Assembly: GCA_019058515.1 (NCBI GenBank)
Contig: JAHPYY010000119.1
Coordinates: forward strand, 1-6,290
Direction of reading: 5' to 3'
Source: Promethearchaeota archaeon
GTDB lineage: Archaea > Asgardarchaeota > Lokiarchaeia > Sigynarchaeales > SOKP01
DNA length: 6,290 bases
Positions 1-5,182 of the stretch are shown here, in pieces. Every line of letters starts with the position of its first letter. Position 1 is the first letter of the stretch. The notes beneath the pieces were generated by a model, which saw nothing but the letters and a program-made list of their open reading frames with translations, was not told the origin of the DNA and did not search any database. The translations under genes and the position numbers were made by a program.

Positions 1-1709
1 GTGCAGGATTGTTGACTGGTATCCCTGCAATGGGAAGTGGAAGGTGCGATATCGCAGCAAAATCTCCTATTACTGGAGCAGTTGGTGATTCTAATATAGG
101 GGGTTTTTTTGCTCCTGAAATGAGAATGGCAGGATTTGATCATTTAGTTATTACTGGAAAAGCAGAGAAACCTAGTTATCTTTGGATACATGATGGAGAG
201 ATTGAAATTTTAGATGCAACATATCTGTGGGGGAAAGATACATTTGAAACACAAAACCTAATCAGAACAGAACACGGAGATGAAGAAATCAAATCTTTGG
301 TAATAGGTGAAGCAGGAGAAAATCTTGTACGTTATGCTAATGTAAGAACAGGTATGAAAAACTCTGCAGGACGTACAGGTATGGGCTGTGTTATGGGTTC
401 TAAAAATTTAAAGGCAATTGCAGCACGTGGAACTATGGATATTAAATTCGCTTACCCAGAGGAATTACTGACATATTGCAAAGAAATGATCGATATGGTT
501 ATGAAGAATCGATATTCTAGAGCTGCATCAAAATGGGGTACTCTTGTAATATATAGTACTACAAACACAACTGGGTTAATTCGAACGAGAAATTTTCAAT
601 TAAATCAGTTAGAACAAGGTTGGGATATCGAACCTGAAGAGATGGATAAATATACTATTGGGATGTCGGGCTGTTATGGATGTCCAGTAAGTTGTCGCCA
701 TCGTTATACTATGAAAGAAGGCGCTTTTGCTCCATTTTTTGCTGAAGGTCCAGAATATACATCTTTAGGCGCCTTTGGTACGATGGTTGATTGCAAAAAA
801 ATGAATACAGTTTTGGTAGCAAACCATTTAGTTAACAAATATGGTTTAGATACATTAGAATCTGGCGGACTTATCGCTTGGGCAATGGAATTATACGAGA
901 AGGGGATAATTACAGAAAAAACAACAGGTGGATTAAAACTTGAATGGGGGAATGAAGAAGTTCTTTATGAACTGATTCGAAAAATCGCTAATCGAGAAGG
1001 TTTTGGAGATATACTGGCTGATGGATTTAAAATTGCAATTCCTAAGATTGGAGAAGAATCTAGATATTATGCTATTGAAATAAAAGGTATGAGTAATTTA
1101 CATTCTGACGAACGCCCTACTCCTAGTCTCGCGCTTGGTATTGCTACATCAACAAGAGGCGCGGATCATCTGAGAGGCCGCCCAGCTATAGATCTTTATG
1201 GATTACCAGAGGATTTTTTAGAGGAAATATATGGCGATAAAATGTCTTCTGATTACCGTTCTTATGAAGGGAAAAGTCGTATGGTATGGTGGCAAGAAAT
1301 ATTATACGCCGTTACAGATGCAATTGGTACTTGTAAATTTCAAACTGTCTTTTTAGCTGTTCATGCTCCAAAATGGGAAGAATTCGCAAAATTAATATAC
1401 TTAGTTTCGGGGATGGAATTCTCCATATCTGAACTTATGGATATTGGGGAGAGAATTTACACTATTGAAAGGATGTTTAATAATAGGGAAGGATTTTCAA
1501 GAAAAGATGATGTTTTACCGGACAGATATTTTAAAGAACCTACACCTATAGGATTACCACGTGTAAAAGGATTAAAGATTGAAAGAGAAAAATTAGAGAA
1601 AATGCTTGATGAAAATTATAACCTTCACGGATGGGATAAATATGGTATTCCCACTGAAAAAACACTCAGTAGACTTGGTATTGAGAAGGAACCAACTCAT
1701 ATAATTTAA
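1..1709 (+). CDS. aor: Aldehyde:ferredoxin oxidoreductase (AOR) family, tungstopterin large subunit, 5'-truncated by window edge
   Basis: Oxidises an aldehyde to the carboxylic acid and passes two electrons through a [4Fe-4S] cluster to ferredoxin; a cytoplasmic W (or Mo) bis-pterin enzyme. The reading frame is already open at base 3 (Ala-Gly-Leu-Leu-Thr-Gly). By comparison with the roughly 605-residue Pyrococcus AOR, about 60 N-terminal residues lie upstream, so the TTG codons at 9 and 12 are internal. Numbering residues from base 9: the N-terminal AOR domain carries SGRCDIAAKSPITG, then GEAGENL, AGRTGMG and GSKNLKAIA (pterin-binding region). Cluster ligands are C222-x2-C225-x3-C229 and C442 in DAIGTC. 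A conserved metal-site His is H387 in RGADHLRG. The C-terminal LHGWDKYGIP and LGIEKE match the family end, so the 3' end is complete. Odd point: the usual EGPEYET reads EGPEYTS here. A polyferredoxin gene follows after 16 bases, suggesting a WOR5/AorB-like heteromer. The substrate cannot be read from the sequence. Confidence 0.93.
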   Translation, partial: AGLLTGIPAMGSGRCDIAAKSPITGAVGDSNIGGFFAPEMRMAGFDHLVITGKAEKPSYLWIHDGEIEILDATYLWGKDTFETQNLIRTEHGDEEIKSLVIGEAGENLVRYANVRTGMKNSAGRTGMGCVMGSKNLKAIAARGTMDIKFAYPEELLTYCKEMIDMVMKNRYSRAASKWGTLVIYSTTNTTGLIRTRNFQLNQLEQGWDIEPEEMDKYTIGMSGCYGCPVSCRHRYTMKEGAFAPFFAEGPEYTSLGAFGTMVDCKKMNTVLVANHLVNKYGLDTLESGGLIAWAMELYEKGIITEKTTGGLKLEWGNEEVLYELIRKIANREGFGDILADGFKIAIPKIGEESRYYAIEIKGMSNLHSDERPTPSLALGIATSTRGADHLRGRPAIDLYGLPEDFLEEIYGDKMSSDYRSYEGKSRMVWWQEILYAVTDAIGTCKFQTVFLAVHAPKWEEFAKLIYLVSGMEFSISELMDIGERIYTIERMFNNREGFSRKDDVLPDRYFKEPTPIGLPRVKGLKIEREKLEKMLDENYNLHGWDKYGIPTEKTLSRLGIEKEPTHII

Positions 1710-1712
1710 AAT

Positions 1713-1718
1713 GGAGGG
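1713..1718 (+). promoter_or_regulatory. Shine-Dalgarno site for the polyferredoxin gene
   Basis: GGAGGG lies seven bases before the ATG at 1726, in the 16-base gap after the AOR stop codon. It is the strongest ribosome-binding site in the window and fixes the polyferredoxin start. Confidence 0.75.
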
Positions 1719-1725
1719 ATATTAA

Positions 1726-2214
1726 ATGCAAAAAATTCTATTTGTTGATCCAGAAAAATGTACTGGATGTAGATTATGCGAAAATGTGTGCTCTCTATTT
1801 CATGAAAAGGTTAGTAATCCCTCCCGAGCAAGAATTCATGTTGTAAAATGGGAAAATGTTGGTTTATATGTTCCAATGATCTGTCAACACTGTGAGACAC
1901 CTATTTGTGAAACAGTATGTCCAATGAATGCTGTAAGCAGAGATGAGAAAACTGGAGCAGTTCTTATCGATAAAGATTTGTGTGTAGGATGTAAACTTTG
2001 TGTAACTTTTTGTCCACTTGGGGGCCTAGTTATTGATAAAAATAGAAAGATTATAAAATGTGATCTTTGTGAGGGGGATCCTTTATGTGTAAAGTTTTGT
2101 ATTCCCGGTGCGCTTCAATTTTTAGACGCTAATACAATTAATCTAAAAAAAAGGAGAGTTGCAGCAGAAAAGCTATCAGAATTAATGAAAAGGATATTAG
2201 AGGTGTCAACATGA
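1726..2214 (+). CDS. Four-cluster [4Fe-4S] polyferredoxin, HycB/AorA/WorS-like electron-transfer subunit
   Basis: Small electron-transfer protein (162 aa), probably the partner subunit of the AOR encoded just upstream. Sixteen cysteines fall into four cluster motifs: C12/C15/C18/C22, C53/C56/C61/C65, C86/C89/C92/C96 and C112/C115/C121/C125. The first and third have ordinary CxxCxxCxxxC spacing; the second has CxxCx4Cx3C and the fourth CxxCx5Cx3C. This is the DMSO-reductase-subunit-B/HycB pattern. There is no signal peptide, Tat motif or membrane segment, so it acts in the cytoplasm. The C-terminal 30 residues are lysine/arginine-rich and probably helical. Established parallels are the small polyferredoxin subunits of Pyrococcus WOR5 and of bacterial AorABC. 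A clear Shine-Dalgarno site precedes the ATG. The stop overlaps the next gene's start by four bases (ATGA), so translation is probably coupled. A BamC-like role (class II benzoyl-CoA reductase) is an alternative. Confidence 0.9.
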   Translation: MQKILFVDPEKCTGCRLCENVCSLFHEKVSNPSRARIHVVKWENVGLYVPMICQHCETPICETVCPMNAVSRDEKTGAVLIDKDLCVGCKLCVTFCPLGGLVIDKNRKIIKCDLCEGDPLCVKFCIPGALQFLDANTINLKKRRVAAEKLSELMKRILEVST

Positions 2215-3149
2215 GTGATGAATTTAAGATTGGAATAATTGGAATTGGTCCAACTGGTGGGATATTGGCTGCTCACTTAGCTAAAGAAGGACACAATATA
2301 ATTCTTGTGGATATTAATAAGAACCATATGGATAAAATAAAGAAGAAAGGATTAACATTAATCCATTTTAAAGAGTTCAACGTGAAATTTCCTGAAAAAA
2401 AAATCTGTTATTCAATTAACGAACTTAAAAATAGACAAGTTGATTATTTATTTATTGCCGTCAAGGCATCTCTTCTTAATAAAATCCTACCCCAACTCAA
2501 AGAAGTTGTTGTGCAAGGAACAATCTTAATAAGCTTACAGAATGGTTTTGATACAGAAAAACTCATAGCAAAATATTTTGGGGATGAAAATACTATTCGA
2601 GTTGTAGTGAATTATGCAGGAAATTTAGAATTTCCAGGTATTATAAGAATGTCCTTTTTCAATCCTCCTAATTATATTGGCGCTTTGAATCCTAAAGCTG
2701 AAGAAATTGCTAAGAAATTGGCAGAGATCATTACTAAGGCAGGATTAGAAACTTCTTTTAGTTTAGAGATCAAGAAGCACGAATGGGTAAAATGCATACT
2801 CAATACAATAAGTCCAATTTGCGTCACCTCAAGAAGTACAATGAAGCAAGTAATGGAATTTAAAGATACGAGAAAGTATATAAGAAAAATATTAGAAGAA
2901 GGAATTTCAGTAGCACAAGCTAGAGGTATTGAATTTGAACCAGAATTCATTGATTCATGCATGAGGTATTTGGATAAAGCAGGGCATCATAAAGTTTCAA
3001 TGCAAGCAGATATAGAACATGGGACCCCAACAGAGATAGAATTTCTTAACGGAAAAATAGTAGAATATGGAAAGATAGTCGGTATTCCAACTCCACTAAA
3101 CAAACTGTTTGTGGCTTTGATCAGAGCACATCAACTACCCACGAATTAA
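2211..3149 (+). CDS. Ketopantoate reductase (ApbA/PanE) family NAD(P)H dehydrogenase, possibly a 2-oxoacid reductase
   Basis: A 312-residue protein of the 2-dehydropantoate 2-reductase family, which reduces a 2-oxoacid to a (D/R)-2-hydroxyacid. The N-terminal Rossmann domain starts KIGIIGIGPTGG (GxGxxG at 11-16), and the second strand ends in Asp34 (ILVDINK). LQNGFD holds N111. The C-terminal helical domain has EWVKCILN (K194, N198) and SMQADIEHGTPTEIEFLNG (S263, E275). These match the catalytic and substrate-binding residues K176, N98, N180, S244 and E256 of E. coli PanE, so the enzyme looks functional. An acidic residue in place of the NADPH-binding Arg of E. coli suggests NADH preference (inference). 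The ATG overlaps the upstream stop, and GAGGTG lies five bases before it. Coenzyme A synthesis is one possible role. However, the redox operon makes a fermentative 2-hydroxyacid dehydrogenase, as known for PanE-related D-2-hydroxyacid dehydrogenases of enterococci, equally plausible. Confidence 0.88.
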   Translation: MSDEFKIGIIGIGPTGGILAAHLAKEGHNIILVDINKNHMDKIKKKGLTLIHFKEFNVKFPEKKICYSINELKNRQVDYLFIAVKASLLNKILPQLKEVVVQGTILISLQNGFDTEKLIAKYFGDENTIRVVVNYAGNLEFPGIIRMSFFNPPNYIGALNPKAEEIAKKLAEIITKAGLETSFSLEIKKHEWVKCILNTISPICVTSRSTMKQVMEFKDTRKYIRKILEEGISVAQARGIEFEPEFIDSCMRYLDKAGHHKVSMQADIEHGTPTEIEFLNGKIVEYGKIVGIPTPLNKLFVALIRAHQLPTN

Positions 3150-3185
3150 TCTTCGATTATTTTAACCTTGAATTAAAGAAAAATT

Positions 3186-3974
3186 ATGTCTACAAAATCC
3201 TATTATGTGGGTATCGATGTAGGAACCTCCTATGTAAAATCTGTAATTTTAAATACTAATAAAGAGATGGTAAGTTCTTTTATTAAGCGAACTGGAGCAC
3301 CTATTGAAAAATCCATTAAATTAACTTTTAAAGAAGCAATTTCAAATGTATCAATTCCAAAGGTAAAAATAGGACATATCACAGCAACAGGGTATGGAAA
3401 AAATAAAGTTTCTTTTGCTGATAGTAGCAAAACAGAAATTAGTTGTCATGCTAAGGGTGCTTATCATTATTTTCCCGAGAAATTAACCATTATTGATATA
3501 GGAGGACAGGATACCAAAGTAATAAAGCTTGATGATAAAGGCAAAATCGTTAGGTTTAAGATGAATAGAAAATGTGCAGCAGGAACAGGGGCATTTATCG
3601 AAGAAATTGCCTATCGTCTTGATATCCCACTTCATGATTTAAACGAACTAGCATTAAAATCTTCATCTATCACCCCTCTTGCTAGTTATTGTACTGTATT
3701 TGCTAAAACAGAAATTCTAACTCGAATAAAAGAGGGGGAAAAAGTTGAAGACTTGATTAAGAGTGCGTTTGGGTCTGTTATTAAAAGAATAATTGAAATG
3801 ACTGAATTAGAGGGTACTATTGTACTAACTGGGGGATTAATAGAATATAATAGCATTATAGGGGATCTTTTAAGGAGTGAGATTAATGCAGAGATTCTAA
3901 TTCCTCCAAGACCTCAATTAGTAGGAGCTATTGGAGCAGCTCTATTTGCTTCAGAGGGTTATAGTAGTTCATAA
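3186..3974 (+). CDS. BadF/BadG/BcrA/HgdC-type ATPase, activator of 2-hydroxyacyl-CoA dehydratase or related reductase
   Basis: ASKHA-fold ATPase of 262 residues, the usual length for a single-subunit HgdC/FldI-type activator. In the family a homodimer holds one [4Fe-4S] cluster between subunits and uses ATP hydrolysis to push one low-potential electron into its partner dehydratase or aryl-CoA reductase. Visible motifs: phosphate-1 loop GIDVGTSYVK (9-18), IDIGGQD (103-109), NRKCAAGTGAF with cluster ligand C130, SYCTVFAKTEI with second ligand C169, and VLTGG near the C-terminus followed by PQLVGAIGAA. The 39-residue spacing of C130 and C169 equals that of C127 and C166 in Acidaminococcus HgdC. 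The usual FAxSE reads FAKTE. It starts at an ATG 36 bases after the dehydrogenase gene with no good Shine-Dalgarno site, and is probably the last gene of the operon. No dehydratase or BcrB/C-like subunit gene lies in the window, so the partner is unknown. Confidence 0.92.
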   Translation: MSTKSYYVGIDVGTSYVKSVILNTNKEMVSSFIKRTGAPIEKSIKLTFKEAISNVSIPKVKIGHITATGYGKNKVSFADSSKTEISCHAKGAYHYFPEKLTIIDIGGQDTKVIKLDDKGKIVRFKMNRKCAAGTGAFIEEIAYRLDIPLHDLNELALKSSSITPLASYCTVFAKTEILTRIKEGEKVEDLIKSAFGSVIKRIIEMTELEGTIVLTGGLIEYNSIIGDLLRSEINAEILIPPRPQLVGAIGAALFASEGYSSS

Positions 3975-4000
3975 TAAAAAATGAATTAATATAATCTAGC

Positions 4001-4028
4001 ATGGCATTCATCCGTCTGGAATTGCCAT
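4001..4028 (+). repeat. Bulged inverted repeat (hairpin) just after the operon
   Basis: ATGGCATTC (4001-4009) pairs with GAA-t-TGCCAT (4019-4028), giving nine pairs with a single bulged T and a nine-base loop. No T run follows, so it is not a standard terminator. It begins 26 bases after the ATPase gene stop and could protect the 3' end of the operon transcript. Confidence 0.45.
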
Positions 4029-4055
4029 TGTGTCGAGGATGGTATAGAAGAGATT

Positions 4056-4099
4056 AGCGCGTTGGAGACTCCGTATTTTGAGAAACCACATCACGCGTT
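4056..4099 (+). promoter_or_regulatory. Candidate alternative (anti-terminator-like) stem
   Basis: AGCGCGT (4056-4062) can pair with ACGCGTT (4093-4099) with one G-U pair, and TGG (4063-4065) can continue the stem with CCA (4086-4088) across a four-base bulge. The 3' arm shares bases with the 5' arm of the terminator-like hairpin at 4095-4117, so the two structures exclude each other. That is the geometry of an attenuator, but the stems are short and no known riboswitch class is recognised. Confidence 0.25.
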
Positions 4100-4124
4100 T
4101 TTATTCGAATAATACGCTTTTTTT
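4095..4124 (+). terminator. Hairpin plus T run, probable transcription terminator
   Basis: GCGT (4095-4098) pairs with ACGC (4114-4117). After a small internal loop, TTAT (4101-4104) pairs with ATAA (4109-4112) around a TCGA loop. Seven Ts follow directly (4118-4124), then a further T-rich stretch to 4134. It fits an intrinsic terminator in bacteria, and the T run alone would serve in archaea. It lies 120 bases past the ATPase stop, so it ends either that operon or a leader RNA for the DUF433 gene. Confidence 0.5.
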
Positions 4125-4134
4125 GTTATTTTTT

Positions 4135-4373
4135 ATGGTAGTCTCTATACTATATTTTAGAAGAGATCGGACCTTATTGAATCAAACCCAAAGATTTTAG
4201 GTGGAAAGCCTGTTATAAAAGGTACGAAGATCCCCTTTGAATTAATCTACGATTTGATTAGATTAAATTATTTTATTGATGAGATCCAACAAGAATATCC
4301 CCATTTTGACCGCCAAGTCATTTGGAAAACGTTAGAATTTATGGAAAATAAGAATAAAAGGTATTTACTTTAG
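4135..4373 (+). pseudogene. DUF433 (VapB-like antitoxin family) gene, apparently frameshifted near its start
   Basis: From 4170 to the TAG at 4371-4373 the + strand encodes 67 residues with the DUF433 signature: SNPKILGGKPVIKGTKIP, then ELIYDLIRLNYFIDEIQQ, EYPHFDRQVIWKTLEF. These are small winged-helix-like proteins often paired with PIN-like toxins as antitoxins. No ATG, GTG or TTG precedes the conserved core in this frame; a TAG stands at 4158-4160. An ATG at 4135 opens the neighbouring frame (MVVSILYFRRDRTLLNQ) and runs past the start of the core until TAG at 4198. One added base near 4171-4180 would join the two into a protein of about 79 residues, normal for the family. So this is a recent single-base lesion, a sequencing or assembly error, or a gene starting at a non-standard codon (ATT 4176). 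No PIN-like toxin gene follows. Confidence 0.6.
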
Positions 4374-4412
4374 TTTATACATCGAAACAGCTTGGCTACA
4401 GCTATACTTATC

Positions 4413-4440
4413 TAAGGGAATGAAATCCCATTCCTACTTA
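4413..4440 (+). repeat. Ten-pair hairpin upstream of iorB
   Basis: TAAGGGAATG (4413-4422) pairs with CATTCC-ta-CTTA (4429-4440): ten pairs, a two-base bulge and a six-base loop. It lies 39 bases after the DUF433 stop and before the possible iorB promoter. Only an A-rich stretch follows, so terminator function on the + strand is doubtful. It may mark a transcript end or an operator. Confidence 0.4.
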
Positions 4441-4444
4441 ATAG

Positions 4445-4458
4445 AAATAACTATATAT
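4445..4458 (+). promoter_or_regulatory. Possible archaeal BRE/TATA promoter for iorBA
   Basis: Purine-rich AAATAA followed by CTATATAT (4451-4458) resembles a BRE plus TATA box. Transcription would then begin near 4480-4485, giving a leader of about 45 bases to the TTG at 4530 or about 100 to the GTG at 4581. The region is AT-rich, so chance matches are easy, and the call holds only if the host is archaeal. Confidence 0.25.
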
Positions 4459-4529
4459 TGTAAGTATTGCTATTTTGCATAGAACTTTTTTTACAATTTA
4501 AGTTTTGAAGAAATAACGGTATAAGAAAA

Positions 4530-5171
4530 TTGTTTTTACAGCTAGAAGAACTGGGAGATAAATCTTTTCAGAAATTTTTAGTGTTTAATGCATTACATGT
4601 GGGTGTTGGAGGTCAAGGAGTTATTCGAGCTACTCAGATTTTAGCTTGGGCTGCGATGACGGAGAATTTTAATGTAAGAACCGCTGAAACACATGGTATG
4701 GCTCAGAGAGGGGGTTCTGTTTCCTCATTCCTGAGATTTGGCAAAACTGTGAAGGGTCCTTTAATTCCGAGAGGAGAAGTTAATGTAATTATGGCTTTGG
4801 AAGCAAGCGAAGCGTTAAGATATCACGATTACGGGGGAAAAGACACGGTGTTTTTGGTGAACAACTACATTTTATTACCTTCGGGTATCGTGAAAAAATC
4901 GGATAATTACCTTAAAATTTCTGAGATTAAAGAATTCCTCGAGAAGGTTTCTAACAAGGTAGCATTTATTGATGGGACAACAATGGCTGAACAAGCAGGA
5001 GATGTTCGCTCGTTAAATGTAGTTATGTTAGGAGTATTGGCAGGATTGAATTTAATACCCTTAAAAGGGTCTTCAATTAAACATGCGATTCGCAAATTTA
5101 TCCCCTCAAAAGCTTTGACTATTAATGAAAAAGCGTTTGATTTAGGATTTGAAACCGGAAAAAGAATATAA
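4530..5171 (+). CDS. iorB: Indolepyruvate:ferredoxin oxidoreductase, beta subunit (gamma domain of 2-oxoacid oxidoreductases)
   Basis: Small subunit of IOR, which converts indolepyruvate, phenylpyruvate and related aryl 2-oxoacids with CoA to aryl-acetyl-CoA, CO2 and reduced ferredoxin in the cytoplasm. Numbering from the TTG at 4530 (213 aa): GVGGQG at 25-30, AETHGMAQRGGSV at 52-64 (the HGMAQRGGSV signature of IorB-type subunits), PLIPRGEVNVIMALEASEALRY at 77-98, and a C-terminal NEKAFDLGFETGK. There are no cysteine clusters, as expected for this subunit. The coordinates give the longest open form (TGA upstream at 4506). The GTG at 4581 would start the protein MFNALHVGVGGQG, closer to the family's short N-terminus, with 196 aa. 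Neither start has a proper Shine-Dalgarno site, so the start is uncertain. iorA follows 11 bases later, an order opposite to the iorA-iorB arrangement familiar from Pyrococcus. Confidence 0.92.
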   Translation: MFLQLEELGDKSFQKFLVFNALHVGVGGQGVIRATQILAWAAMTENFNVRTAETHGMAQRGGSVSSFLRFGKTVKGPLIPRGEVNVIMALEASEALRYHDYGGKDTVFLVNNYILLPSGIVKKSDNYLKISEIKEFLEKVSNKVAFIDGTTMAEQAGDVRSLNVVMLGVLAGLNLIPLKGSSIKHAIRKFIPSKALTINEKAFDLGFETGKRI

Positions 5172-5182
5172 AGTGGTAAGTA

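Larger units (their letters stand above)
3975..4529. other. Intergenic region between the AOR operon and iorBA
   Basis: About 555 bases with no intact gene that I can support on either strand. In order it holds a bulged hairpin (4001-4028), a stretch able to form alternative stems (4056-4117) ending in a T run, a DUF433 gene with a broken 5' end (4135-4373), a ten-pair hairpin (4413-4440) and an AT-rich possible promoter (4445-4458). Open frames from 3975 to 4134 are shorter than 30 codons, apart from a T-rich one with no sensible start, and I recognise none of them. Confidence 0.7.

Noticed and set aside
1..2214. BamB/BamC of class II benzoyl-CoA reductase
   Set aside because: The AOR family and polyferredoxin would fit loosely, but no other bam gene is present, and the two-gene layout with an HgdC-type ATPase fits WorLS/AorBA-like enzymes better. 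Class II systems do not use the ATP-dependent activator. Not excluded without a phylogeny.
2672..2962. Open frame on the minus strand inside the dehydrogenase gene
   Set aside because: It lies wholly opposite a gene with an intact family signature and active site, and its translation shows no recognisable motif.
3230..3430. Open frame on the minus strand inside the activator ATPase gene
   Set aside because: It is antisense to the conserved ATPase coding region, with no ribosome-binding site or family signature.
4001..4057. Short + strand frame starting at ATG 4001 (18 codons)
   Set aside because: Too short, no ribosome-binding site, and the ATG is part of the hairpin stem; no similarity is recognised.
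4099..4115. TTCGAAT resembling the T loop of a tRNA
   Set aside because: The flanking five bases on each side do not pair as a T arm, and no anticodon arm or acceptor stem can be built around it. It is better explained as the loop of the terminator-like hairpin.
4048..4200. T-rich + strand frame with a membrane-segment-like stretch (NTLFLLFFMVVSILYF)
   Set aside because: The hydrophobic run comes from the T-rich terminator tail and there is no start codon before it; it overlaps the DUF433 remnant in another frame.
4907..5095. Open frame on the minus strand inside iorB
   Set aside because: Shadow of iorB in AT-rich DNA; no domain or start signal is visible.
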